Shown: in pieces, positions 1-12,300 of the stretch
How positions within the stretch are numbered: the first letter of the stretch is position 1
Layout: every line of letters begins with the position of its first letter
Source: Parelaphostrongylus tenuis
Lineage: Eukaryota; Nematoda; Chromadorea; Rhabditida; Metastrongylidae
Assembly: GCA_019055375.1 (NCBI GenBank)
Contig: JAHQIW010000664.1
Coordinates: 62,001-126,000, forward strand
Length of the DNA stretch: 64,000 bases
Direction of reading: 5' to 3'
Notes under the pieces: generated by a model
Told to the model about the DNA's origin: nothing
Seen by the model: only the letters and a program-made list of their open reading frames with translations
The model's database searches: none
Position numbers and translations under genes: made by a program

Positions 1-1025
1 TAAGCGATAATTGATTTAGAGAGAATTTCAGGCATCCTAATACCGACTTATACAAATATCGGTAACAGTGTACGTCCAGGCTCCGAAGAAGGCAGTGTCG
101 CCGAAACATTAGCCAGCTATCTGTACAGCGATCTACTAACAACAATCAACAACGATAACATCAACGTCGTCTGCCACCTCGTGCTAGCTGAAGAACTAAG
201 TTCCCATACTTGAATTGATAATTAACTTCAATGCCGAGATTAATAAAAAGTCTAGCTCTCGAACTATATTATATGTTGTTCGCTGCTAGCTATTGTTTGG
301 TACAACACCACTGTTTGGTATAACCCGTATGAAGGATTTAAACTTTGTGTTCTTGTCCGTTACAAGACACAAGCTGGCAGCAGATCAGTCGATCACACAG
401 CTAAGTTCAGCCTGCGCAACCTGAAGCAACACACCACTTCAAAGGAAAAAGCCGCAACCCGGAAGTCCAGCGCGCGACAGCACAAAGGTCAGTGCGCCGC
501 TAACGATAGGCCAACCATCTTTGGCCATCGATCGGATCATACGAAGAAATCCAGAAATTAAGCAATAAAACCACACTAAACCTTCAGCACACAAAATAAA
601 ACCACTGAAGCCTCACTATAATCTAGTGCTTCGGTTACAAACCTTTGCTATAGGGACGATGTTGTACGTAGAGAGCAACTTTGTTCCAGCATATTTTTGG
701 AGAAGAGAACCTCAACAGTTTGAGGTATCGCCGCCGTAGAAACGGTACCACCATTGTTTATAGCTGTACTCATACCTATAACCAGTATCACGCTTAGCAC
801 TGCCGGTTTTATTTCGACTTCCGCAAAGCGACATCAATCAGTTGACACGCCAGTCTGGTATTTTTCAAGCACATCGCCAACTTTTAAGCCACTCGGTCCC
901 TCAAGAAAATGCTTGTCTGAGCAAGAATGTCTTTAAAATTTTTTGGGAATTTGCATACCTGTATCCAAGAGATGAGATGGCTTAACTGAACTTTACGTCT
1001 TCCTGAATAAATCTTGTTATGGTGC

Positions 1026-1336
1026 CCCTAGAGCGCATGTGGCGCAGTGGTTAGAGGTGCTTTGTGTCGCACACGAGGTCAATGGTTCGATCTCGCGCAC
1101 ATGGCTCACCAAGTCATCCATCCCTCCGGGGTCGGTAAATTGGTACCAGGCAGGACTCAGACTTGTCTGGGAGGTTAAGCAGCACTGACTCGATTCAGCG
1201 GGAGGCCACCGCGAGTCATTGTAAAGGCCAGATATGCATTCAATCACCTCATACGAAGTTAGAAATTGAAGTCGAATGCATGGCGCATCCTCAGGGATCG
1301 ATCAACGCAGAGAGCTTTATCCTTTTATCCTATGGT
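1026..1336 (+). repeat. tRNA-derived SINE, family A
   Basis: Head with Pol III box A (TGGCGCAGTGGTTAGAG) and box B (GGTTCGATCTC), followed by a body with CATCCATCCCTCCGGG and a tail ending in GATCAACGCAGAGAGCTTTA. Five copies in this window share head, body and tail, which proves it is dispersed. Best-preserved copy. Confidence 0.8.
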
Positions 1337-1892
1337 GCCCCTGACTCGTCTCGTCGCGCTATGCACTATTGCCTGTCGTCGTTAATCCGAAGCACGCTTG
1401 GTGTATTAGAACGAAGTATATGCTGGTTTTGAAGAATGTCACTTATTTATTTACTCTGTCAATAAACAGACCTACTAATCCATACTGATAAAATAGGTCA
1501 AATTTAGAAATTGTACAACATTTCTTTATTGCCTTTATAATTTTTACAGGAATTGAATCGCGTCTCTTATTTCAAATCATCTCAATATTTTTGTTGCATT
1601 ATTCGTATGTTTCCTCATTCCCTTCACAATTCTTGTTCTTGATCTTCTACCATCCTACTACTTTCGTAAGCATCGCCTGACTGCTGACGCAACTGAACTG
1701 AGGCAAGGTGCAGAAGTCGATGTAAAATAGCTCCTTATTTATTTGGAGTGCAAATGAAAGCTCTCGATTTTGAGGAATAGCATCTGCAATGACACAGGGT
1801 TGTGACTGGCGTAACAACGAAGCAACATACGAACCAATACGTGGTATTATTATGCTGTATGCTTTTCAGTGAACTGATATTTCATGACCTAG

Positions 1893-2045
1893 CACTGGTT
1901 TCGTGGAGAATGAAGAGAAGTCTGTGAATGAGGCGAATGGTGATGAAGTTCCACCTCGTTCACCCATCACCTTGCCATCACCTGTCTGTTTGGCCTGGCT
2001 TTTACATGGACGGTTTCCAGCGCAGAAATGGCTAAAGTTCACGAC
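1893..2045 (+). CDS. Orphan exon candidate
   Basis: Between ACCTAG and a GTAAGC donor, a frame of about 50 codons includes ENEEKSVNEANGDEVPPRSP and then CLAWLLHGRFPAQKWLKF. Codon use is reasonable, but no homologue or neighbouring exon was recognised, and the antisense frame is also open. Treat as a hint only. Confidence 0.2.
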
Positions 2046-2756
2046 GTAAGCAATGTGTGACCTAAGACACGTCATATGTCGAAACGCTCATCACCTCCGA
2101 AACTGTAACAAATTTTACCATATAACTAACCTTTACCCTTCATCCTCTCCATGCTGCTGGTCTCATGACCAGCCAGAACTTCGACTTGTGCACATACCAC
2201 AACGTGCATCTGTTCCAACATCAATATATCAACTAACAAGGCTAACATCAGTGATATAGTGTGCATCATTGCAACTCAAATCGGCAATGATGTGTGTTCC
2301 GAGCTTATTATAGTCTCATTTTGGAGCTGGCAATTTGACCTTATCGTCCCGATTGAAATCTTCATAAGAAATCAATGAAATTTCAGGCTGCCCGTGAGGT
2401 CAACCACCTTTATCATGTTTTTGAGGTGTAAAATGATTCACAACAATGTTAAAAATCTTCTGATATTATAAGTTTCGAATTCAGGGTACTCAAGTGATAC
2501 ATGTGCTTGGTCAATGTTTTTTCGTTCTGAGAAACGTGAAAGTAACGCAAAAATTTAACTGCTACGGCCATCTTCAATCGTCCAAGTCGCTGTGTATTAT
2601 AGATCGTCAAGACTGGTGGCATGCGAACAACTAGTGATACTTCTCAAACCTGCCTGTGTTTAGAAACCTGTAGAAGCTAAATCCAAGGAACAAACTGTCC
2701 GTTCCTTCTGACATGATTTGACGTAATAACATTCGCAAATTTAAGAATACGATCTG

Positions 2757-3470
2757 ACAACATATTTTGAGCTTTTCGTGAGATGTGTTATAGGCACTTG
2801 TAAAGTGCTAATTATGAGTTCCGGCCATTCAGTCACATCACTAGGACGGTGACTTTCGTTTGAGCCAATTACTAGTAAAGAGCTATACCCTTTACCACCA
2901 AAGGATTCGACGACGAAGATGATGCAATAAGCGCGCAAAGTGAAAAGAATTATTTCACATTGCGGAGGTAACAAATCACTACGTATCCCGCGAGATGATC
3001 AGCTGATATTTTAGCGATTGGCACTCGATTTCTCATCAATGGCAAATAGAACAATACCTTGACATTCAACGGGGCACCGTGGCCGAGTGGCTGCGGTGCT
3101 CGGCGCGGCGCGTGGAGCAGAGCTCCTTTTCCCACCTCTCTCCGGCATCCTATTGATCGCCACAGTAAGGCTATCCTCGAGATTACAAGAGGACTTGCTC
3201 AACCAATATTCTGCGCCGTTCAGGAAGAAGACGAAAAAACCACTCGAATGCTAGAAGTAAAAAAATATTCAACTTACTTTCTAATAACGTCTTCGTCGTC
3301 GATTCCTTTATATGTGGGAGTAAACCCCTCTACAAGGGATTGACTCATACGAAAGGCATCACGTTATTGATGAGGTGTAAGGTCAAAAAACGTGTCTAGC
3401 ATTTTATAAAAGTCATAGCAAACCTCATCAAAGGTTCAAAATATACTATCAGAATATACTGTGTTGAACG
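2757..3470. repeat. Foldback element, interrupted by a SINE
   Basis: Left arm about 2757-2925 and right arm about 3290-3460 are inverted copies; matching blocks include the CGTTTGAGCCAATTA / GATTGACTCATACG pair and the AAGGATTCGACGACGAAGA / TCTTCGTCGTCGATTCCTTT pair. The family B SINE at 3068-3275 separates them. Confidence 0.55.
3068..3275 (+). repeat. tRNA(Ser)-like SINE, family B
   Basis: Head GGCACCGTGGCCGAGTGG resembles the 5' half of a serine tRNA. The body has CCTCGAGATTACAAGAGGAC, CCGTTCAGGAAGAAGACG and GAATGCTAGAAGTA. The same blocks recur at 45.8, 46.3 and 53.2 kb. It sits inside the loop of a foldback element (2757-3470), so it inserted later. Confidence 0.7.
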
Positions 3471-5007
3471 AGGTCTCAAAAAAAAAACTCTAATACAAAG
3501 GTATTCAGATCGTTTGTGTGATTTGCACTCTTACCCTCACTTAGATAACAATTGACGAGATCAACGTCATGACTAAGAATATCGTCAGGCTTACCAAAAA
3601 GTTGCTATAGGTCAAGATGTTATCTGATCAAATGCTGTATAAGCTGTGTTGGATCAATCAGAAGCAGGTACACCTCAATCCCAGCCATTCTATGAGCCTT
3701 TCTTATTAAAATCGCTATTGTGATTCAATCCCAAACAATTACCGCTTTTTTCGGCTTCTAATAACCTTGACTAAGCTCGCTGGCTGGCAACCACTATTTA
3801 CCACTATCTTTGAAAATAAAGATTTCACCAGGCCGATAACTGCTAACGGTTCACTTTTAAGAAGGCCATCGCTTTGATTGACAGGCTGTTTTCGTCACAG
3901 TGCTTGCTTGCTGCGTGTTCAACAGAAAGAATGGGCCGTGACTAGAGTTGCAGGTCAAAAGCAGAACTATAAAATGTATTATAGGAGTCCTGCGGAATTT
4001 GTTTTGCAGTCTCAAGCATAGAAACCGTCTTCATTGCAAGGCTACATGAAGCCACTTCGTTGAAAAATGTTTCCTTCAGTATATTAGACTGGCGGCTGCA
4101 CGCAAACATCAACCGTCGCTTTCTATATATATATATATTCAATGAGTGCTTCATGTGGTTTGGCAAGTCCTTTCTTCAGCTCATTTGTTCAAAGTCGGTG
4201 TGGTAGTCTTTGTATTTTCCATTTGATTTCGCCACGGTAACCTGAACGTTTATGTGAACTCAAAGCTATATGGAATTCAAAAAAGACACTTCGGACGTTT
4301 GACTGTTCTTGGTAGTGCTCTCTGCAACAAATCCACCGAGCTGTCCTCCTCAGAGCTCATTTTCTAGGGTACCGCAGATATCTGGGTTTTCATACCTTTG
4401 TCACTCTTTTGAAGCCAAAAAGTTTACTTTGATCACAGTCTTATCACGTTCATATGATATTGGCAAAAAGTTGATGAAAACGATAAGCCTCATTGAAGAC
4501 TTGCTGAAAATGAGACCAAGTGTTGGATTAACTGAGTGAGTTGCGTCTAACGAATCGTTGTAACAACAAATACAACCACTGTAAGATTACTGGCAGTGGC
4601 TAATTGGCAGAACTTCGGTCGTATAAGTGAATATATCTATAGAAAGTTGTATAGAGGCTCTGAAGCCAGGTCTTGAAACATTGGTTTTTGCGGAAACACA
4701 GAACAGCTTATATCACCACTGCTGCCGGTTCGAGGCCGCTTTATTGTTGAGCCAATCACATTTCACCGTTGTAGACGTCACTTCTCAAGACGGAGCGACT
4801 TAATGTGCATTCCAGCTTTATTTGTCAAACTTGACAGCTTTGCGGTATGAGCTCCCTCACCTTGTCGTAGCTCAACAGATTCAGCAGTAAAGTGGCAGTT
4901 CCAAGATAGATGAAACGGAAGGAGGTGAAGAACAAAAACTGTTAGGGTGACGAATAGTTAGTGTGAAGAGACATAATACGATTTTTGTGTTTGATCAGTT
5001 GTGTTTA

Positions 5008-5635
5008 TTACGGTTGGAAAAAAGTTGAGGTGCACTCTAATAAGAATGAGATAACTTGCATGCATATCATGGGAATTCGACAGTTTCTTATGTGGGATTT
5101 ACTCACTAAGGCATAGATATTGGTTTCATTTTCACTTTGTTACAAGCCTCGCCATTTTTGACGATACAATCGAAGTTCGCATTTTATTGCGTCATTGTTG
5201 GAGATAGGGTTTTTCACAGCGAGCTACAGACGATGAAATCAACGTAGTACAACACGAAAGGGAAGACACAATAAGCAAATCTGCTGCTGGAAGCTGGTTT
5301 GAACGCTTGAATGCCGAAGATCTTGACCTCGAGAACAAGCCTCGTTCAGAACGACTATTTTGTATTCGTAACTGAACAATGAAGATTTGAGCGCTGCTTT
5401 GGAAGATAAACCGTCGCCAAGTGCTCGCAAATTGGCAACCAGTACTTCGACCAGATCCGAAACTTAGCGGGCCCATGGTAGAAAGTCGTAGAAAACAGTG
5501 ACGTTTATTTAAAAAAAATAGTTATTATTGTTTCTATCGGAAATTCATGCATCAATTCCCAGTTTTTTACAAGTGCCCCAAAACTTCCTTTTCAACCTAA
5601 TGTACGAATTCTTGCGGCGGATTATTCTTGGCTAA
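5008..5635 (+). pseudogene. mariner transposase relic with internal deletion
   Basis: Plus-strand fragments read SWFERLNAEDLDLENKPRS, the end of the mariner helix-turn-helix region, then jump to a piece reading RPDPKLSGPMVESRRK. Compared with the 26 kb copy, about 200 bp between these blocks are missing. Stops and frameshifts present; not functional. Flanks also match the 26 kb copy. Confidence 0.75.
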
Positions 5636-6347
5636 ACTTCAAGGTAGACATGTGTTGCCAATTTTTGATTCATATGACCATTTGTAGAGATACTAAAGGA
5701 AATATTTTGCTAAATAAATCGTTTCGATACATCACAGCAGCTACTAGGTTGAAGAGAGGTGGTTCGAAAATCAGATAGCATCTTAGTATAATACTGCACA
5801 TCCATATTCCACTCAAGGCTCTTATCTAAGGCAGTCTGCCACAACAACAGCAGGTTTTCTGATGCATTTTCCTTGCAACTCTTCATGTGATGACAATCAT
5901 ATTTGCATGGAATGGCAAAACACTTCCTTGGCAAGGGCATGTAGGTCAAATGAGTTCACCGTATGTGAGTCGCTCAATAAGCTAGGATTCCCTTGGTGTC
6001 GCAGACGACTTCTATGATCTTTCAAGAAGAGAAACTCATGTCAAAATCTTTCATGGTCGTGAGAAATGCAGTACAATATGGATACCGTCTTATATCATTC
6101 GAAATGCTTGAAATGAGAGCTGTGGCTAAAAAAAAACTCGTTAGCCAAAAAAACTAATTTATCAATCTCGTGGCATTGACTAAATCACAAAGAAACTATT
6201 AGTGTGAGGCTTAACAGTTCATGACTCGCACGAATCTGCTATTATTTCTACACCGGCATATATCCTCTCTACATCCTCTGAGCTACTCGTTGATTTCTTA
6301 TCGGCTAAATTAACAAAACTACAGTCTAATGGTAATGATAATGTGCT

Positions 6348-9300
6348 TCACATTGCATGGATCCTCTTCTCAAGCTTGGTGAGTTCCTCGGCTATAGGTT
6401 TTGGAAGGTCACATCCGACCTGTGATAGAATGATTTTGCTACTGACGAAAGTATGGAAAATAATAGTTAAGATGATCATATCTTGTCTATGACAGGAAAT
6501 TATTTATAAGCACAAACATCATCTTTCAACTACTATCTGAATTTCGTTGAATAGTAGCTACCTGAGAATCTAGGAAATGCCTGCTTTCGTCGATATCTTC
6601 TTCCCAATAGTGTTTAGGAATTGACATCAACTCCGCCCAGTCGATACGAGGAAGGCCGTCAAGATTGACACTACCTCGTTTCGGTACGTATCCAATAGGT
6701 GTTTCATCCTGAAAGACATGCTCTCTACGATTTTCTGGAAACATGGCAAGAATGTGCACTTTCCATACTCAGTATGGAAATGAAAACGCTCAGTTATTCA
6801 CCCACCCCGCCTCACCCAATCGCAGCGTGGCTGGCTAGAACTATAATGCTAATATCACGAAAGCGAATGTGCATATATATCAATATTTACTTGGTAATCA
6901 ATAATCAGTAAAGGTGTGAGAAACTCAAGACTTTTCGTTTCGGTGTTTTCTGAGACCACGCTCCAATTTTAATATGCTTTATACCTAAGATTGAGTGATG
7001 AGCAAAAGCTCAACCTCAAACGGAAGTTGAACCCACGTTTCAGCCATACCGGGGAGCGTGCTACCACTTCATTACCGAGGCACTGTTTCGCCACCCACTT
7101 ATTCTTAAAGTTTCTGTCGTAGCGCGCCTCCGTCATGGGTGAAACGCGGGTTCAACTTCCATTTGAGGCCAAATTTTGGGGGTACCACACAATTCTCTTA
7201 GGTGTATTTGAAACATCATAGAACTACGAAAAAACCAGTAAAAACGTTAGAAATCTTGAGTATTATGCGTTATAGTTATTTTTGAGTCAGCATGAGGTCT
7301 GCTATAGGCACTTAGGCAGTTCAATACACGTGTTTTGGCCTTGTAGCCTCGTCAGTTGCACGGTGCCTTTTCGTTCAGTCACTTCCTGGAGGATCTATCC
7401 CTTACATAGGGGAGTCGCCGACAAACGTTTTACACCGGCCGATAAATGATAAAATCACCAAACGGGCAGAGTTGTACATTTGATTACTATAAGCTGGTAC
7501 TCGTGAACTATCACACATTCCATGTAAAATGTAAAACGACCGTCGTCAACTCCTCTATATAAAGGGTAAATCGCCGCAAACAGAATGAACGAAAAGGACC
7601 GTGCAGCTGACGAGGTTGTAAGGCCGAAACTCGTGTACTGCACTGTATATATGCCCATAACATGATCAAAAACAACTATAAAACATGTTAAACTTAAGAG
7701 TATTATTTTGTTTGGTTTTTTGTGTGATCAGCCTACATCTCATTTTTTATGCAAAAAAGTTATACGCTGGAGAAAGAGGAGACTTCACAGGACATACGCG
7801 GGACTTCTCGCTCACCAACTGGTGAGTCACTTCAAAAAAATCTGTACACATAATCCTGAAGGGTCCAGAGAACTCCGGACGCAATGAATATCCGTATGGC
7901 ATGTATAGGTTCATGAGTGTCTAGTATTATCATGATCGGAAACGTGAAAATAGAGGAGATCTTGTAACGGGAAAGTCGTGTTGAAGAAAGCATTTGAAAT
8001 TTTTTTGTTGTAAATAATCGAACTGATAAGCAAGTTGCTATTTACCTTAAACTTCTACTGCTACTGGTGTTCAACTTCAACGATTCACCCTGCTGTTTAC
8101 TAGTCACATAAATAAGTATAAACGATACTAGACGATGAGAACGTACAGCGATATCCTCAGTGCCATCAACTCTTCGCAGAATCCAGTCCAATACGCGAAT
8201 ATTGTCACCATAACCAGGCCACAAGAATTTGTGATCCTTCGTCTCGCGGAACCAGTTAACGTGGAAGATCTTTGGTGGCTATAATAAATGTAATAGCCAA
8301 TCTTCTTATCTTTCTTTTTTCTTAAACTTAAGTCCACAGCGAGAACTGTGCCTTATGTGGTGGCTTTCCGAGATTAATCCAGTGCTGTAGATATCTGCCA
8401 AAGTTATAGCCCATGAATGGACGCATCGCCATTGGATCGTGCATCACCTAAAATTATGGAGCACTAGTTGGAAATTCGTAATAAATAATTTCAAAAAGGA
8501 GTTCTATAAACAACTGCTTATTTAACGATTTCAAATTATATTTGAAAAAGGCATCTTTTGAATTTTTGCTGTGTAAAAGTTCTCTGTCTGCTCTTTAGTC
8601 GTGAGTTCCTACTGTATTGGTTTCGAATTACTATGAATTTACACTTCTAAGGAATATAAATTGTCGTAAATCACGTCGAGTTACTTAGATTCGTAAATAT
8701 TGATAGTCATTTCCTCAAATACTGAAGGGTTTTGAGAGAAAAGAAAGTTTCTGGTGCCTTATTAGATATCAATATATAAGAGAGGCTACACGAAGTGGGT
8801 GATGGACCAAACTCTTGCAGCGTGGTTTGTTCACCTTGCTTGTCGCAGGTTATAAATATGCAGTCTGAGTTATTAGAGAACAGTGTTGGATCGTACCGCT
8901 AGAAAAATCGGCTAATATAAGGACACAATGGAGCAAACAGAAAAAAGCTTTGTGGCGATGTATAAACTGGAAACAGATATTCGCGCATTATCAACTATCT
9001 GTCAATAATATATGAAGATCCATAAATCCAAGACTGAATTCTGGTGACTAGTGAAAAGTATGTGAAGCTAGGCAAAGCAGTTGTTAGTCACGTGATGTAT
9101 TAGAAAGCAGGGTGATTTGCAAGGCACTGATTCGATTACCTTTGAAACTCTCCTGCAAAATCAACGCACGCTCTATGGGGACGCCTTAGCTCAGTTAACT
9201 CCGAGTACGCTAAATAAATTGTCTCAATCAGCATTTCGCGACAATCACAGAAAGAACGAATTCCTCACGCTGCAACTGAAACAACAAGTGCGATAATCAA

Positions 9301-12300
9301 AAACCTTTGTGGAGGATAAATAGGTGAAAACGAATCGAATGTAAGAAGTAAAGGAATCTGCACAGCAAATTGTGATGACTAGTTGTATGAAAAAATAAGA
9401 ATTAAGAGCATATTCGAATCCCAACAGTTCCTCTTCGTAAGGATTTTCTGTGAGTGGAGGATGAGCAGATTATGGATTTATTTGATAAATTGCAGATATT
9501 TCACTAGGTCTCATCATAAGTCCATGTTATCCGTGTGACATATCCCTGGGTGCTGAAGACACATTGCATTACCCTGATTCTGAGTTGGTGCAGAGTGAAG
9601 TACTGTACAGAATTCGAAAGATTCCCAGGACCGAGTTTCCATTGACATTGGCATTGATCTATAATTCACTGCGCTTTTGATGAGCAGACACAAAGTTGTT
9701 GCTAATATTATTCATCAACTATAACTGATAGGTTCGAAAGTTTCGCCTTCATCAGATCCTGATTAGTCCAAGTTGACTGCAACACAAGCCAGTACTGCAC
9801 AGAGTAATATCCTTGTCTATAACTTTGTGTCTTTTCATCAAGAAGGCAGCTCGAAAGATGTTACACATACTTTCGCAAATATTTCATCACAGTGGTTTTT
9901 ATTTACACGACGTCCCGTGCATGTCGAAATGACAGCTAACGAGTGAAACCGTCAACTGTCTGCTGCGAGTATATCTTCACCGATCTCTCATGTCAATGGT
10001 CATTTTTCAACGTTGCTTCAATTTTGTCGAGACACGAGTTTATTGACGTTCCTGAGTTCTGTTTGTTCATCGATTGTCCTTCGTGGCTTTAAGATGATTA
10101 ATGGTTTAGTATGTTTCTAGACGTAAACAACGTTGTTTACTTTATGAAAGATAATCACTTTTCGAATGGTCGAAATAAGTTTGCGCAAGCTAAGTTTGGG
10201 ATCTCTAGAGACTTTTTTCAAAATACTTTACACCAAATATGTGTACGTATAATTTTCGCAGCATAATACGACAACAGATGTCAGGCTAAAACAGAATCGA
10301 CGGATTCTTCCAGAAATTGGCAGGTAAGCACAGAATTGGTTCTTGGAGTCCCAGAGTTGTTAACTACCTTTTTCTTGACAATCATAGTTTGTTTTTTCAA
10401 ATAGCACAGCCTGCATTGATACAATTCTTACAATTCGCATCAATTTCCTCAACATTCAAGCCAGTCGATGCATAATCAGATGAATGTAGACTTACCTGCT
10501 TCCCAGTATGCTCTGCAGCAGCTGTAGCTTCCGATTTCACAAGTGCTCCTACGAGAATACCATGCTCCCATGAGAAACTCTCGAATACCTTCAAATTTGC
10601 TTATTAGCTCCAGTTGGAGGGTAGAGATCGGCAACAAGAAAACCGTGAACATTTATTTCAATGGAAACTTTATCAACTATTTATTTTTCGAAAGAATTCT
10701 TTTGTTACAACTTTTTGCATTGAGCCGGCAGCTTGCCTAAAACATACGTGTGACAGACGTATCACACCTACCTCTACACTGTATACTTTACAGAAAAAAA
10801 CTTTTTTCGACGAATTTTTCCAGTATACGTCGCTCGTGGTGAAAATTAAGCGTAGTTGCGAGCTGCACCGACACATAGAGGTAGTCTCGAGTATGAGCTT
10901 TATTTTATCGCTAATCTGACCTGCGCATGTTAGCAATGCTAGAAACCTTTATATCTTTCCCCTCCCTCATGAAACGTCTTCGAAAATTGTCGTAAACTTT
11001 TAACATAATGTCCTACAAAAACTACTTTACACCCTACCAGAGGCACTCCTTCAGGTCTACGACCTCCGAAAATAATAGCATCGATGGGCACACCATCGGG
11101 ATGTTCCCACTTTGGATGAATGATTGGGCACTGTGCAGCTGGAGCAGTAAAACGCGAATTTGGATGAGCTGCTCTTCCTGAAAGATGAGAATATAAGAAG
11201 TCACCGATTAGATTGTTGTTACTTTCATATTCATTGCTTAGAGAAGTAACACCTGTCCCCGTCCGTGGCATTTGACGACAGTGAAGATCGCTGTCATTCG
11301 ACTCCGCAAATTTTTTTATCGCAATAAACACTGCTGGCTACAGTAATCCACCAGGAATCTCTTTCACAAAGGACCTCGGGCCGTTATGTGCAAAGGCATG
11401 TGACGACTTCTTTTATGATGAATAGAACATTTGAACGTTGAATAAAGGCGACATTGTGCTAGCTTAGAGGGCAGGTGGGTTGAAGGGGAACATAACTGTT
11501 TTCTGCAGCGCCAGTTTCGAGATAGACCTTCTTTGTATTGTGCAAATGAAATTGGCCAAAGACCTGCAAGCAAGTAGTTAAGTCCATCAGGGGCAATTAT
11601 GGGTTGCTTGCAATAAGTAAGCTTCTGTCTCTCCACTCTGAGAGACTGACAGCTATATGGACAATACAAAGCTAAGCACGATATTAATTGTTGAGTAGAG
11701 TCAAGTAAGCGAGACTTATTCCCCTAGCTTTGAGGCAGTCTCTGGTACGGTAGCATTGAGCGGGAAGAGAACGGAGAAGCTGTTAAAACCTCAGGGCCAA
11801 CTTAGCTTGCCCAAATTCGAAAGACTAAAGCGATGATCCGTACTTCAAATTACGTTCACTTTCGTGCAAATTCTCTACAGTGGACCTGATGATGCAACCA
11901 AGGAGGATGAAGTGTACATCATCAGACTGTCTTAGATCAGGAGACATTTTCACGCCGTCTGTGACACTAGAAAACTGTCTATTGTTATGCGGTAGTAGAG
12001 GAGAAGGATGTGTTGGCGTCCTCGTCAACACGAATTGACTGAGAGCATCGATTCACTCTAACAAATAGAAACTCGCACTGAACGCTTTTGGTTGAAGCCG
12101 TGTAGATCGATAATGACCTTGAAATTCTTCGTTGCTTATGCATCGACATCAGGCTATGACATAGACGAAGTCTAAGCTTCCTGTTTGAGCTTAGAGGAAT
12201 ACTACAGAGATTAACATGTATTCTCAAAGTCATCAGTGGAGATTTCAACGCTGAGTGACCTCAGAGGAACGTCACATTAAGACCCACTATTGGAATGGAC

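Larger units (their letters stand above)
1..6347. other. Left flank of pck: repeats, no firm gene
   Basis: Holds one family A SINE, one interrupted foldback element, a family B SINE, a mariner relic and an orphan exon candidate. The remainder (for example 1-1025, 2050-2750, 3480-5000 and 5640-6347) shows only short unconserved frames. Confidence 0.6.

Noticed and set aside
754..936. 60-codon plus frame, and a minus reading with GPSGLKVGDVLEKYQTGVST resembling a site-2 protease PDZ segment
   Set aside because: In-frame TGA soon after, no protease HExxH or other exon nearby; similarity too short to name a gene or pseudogene.
3068..3140. Possible serine tRNA gene
   Set aside because: Only the 5' half fits; no acceptor stem or proper T arm, and the sequence recurs as a SINE head.
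10614..10919. 101-codon plus frame
   Set aside because: Lies in pck intron 13 and has no homology or splice support.
10939..11331. 130-codon minus frame
   Set aside because: Only 11038-11177 is coding (pck exon 13); the rest is intron read-through.
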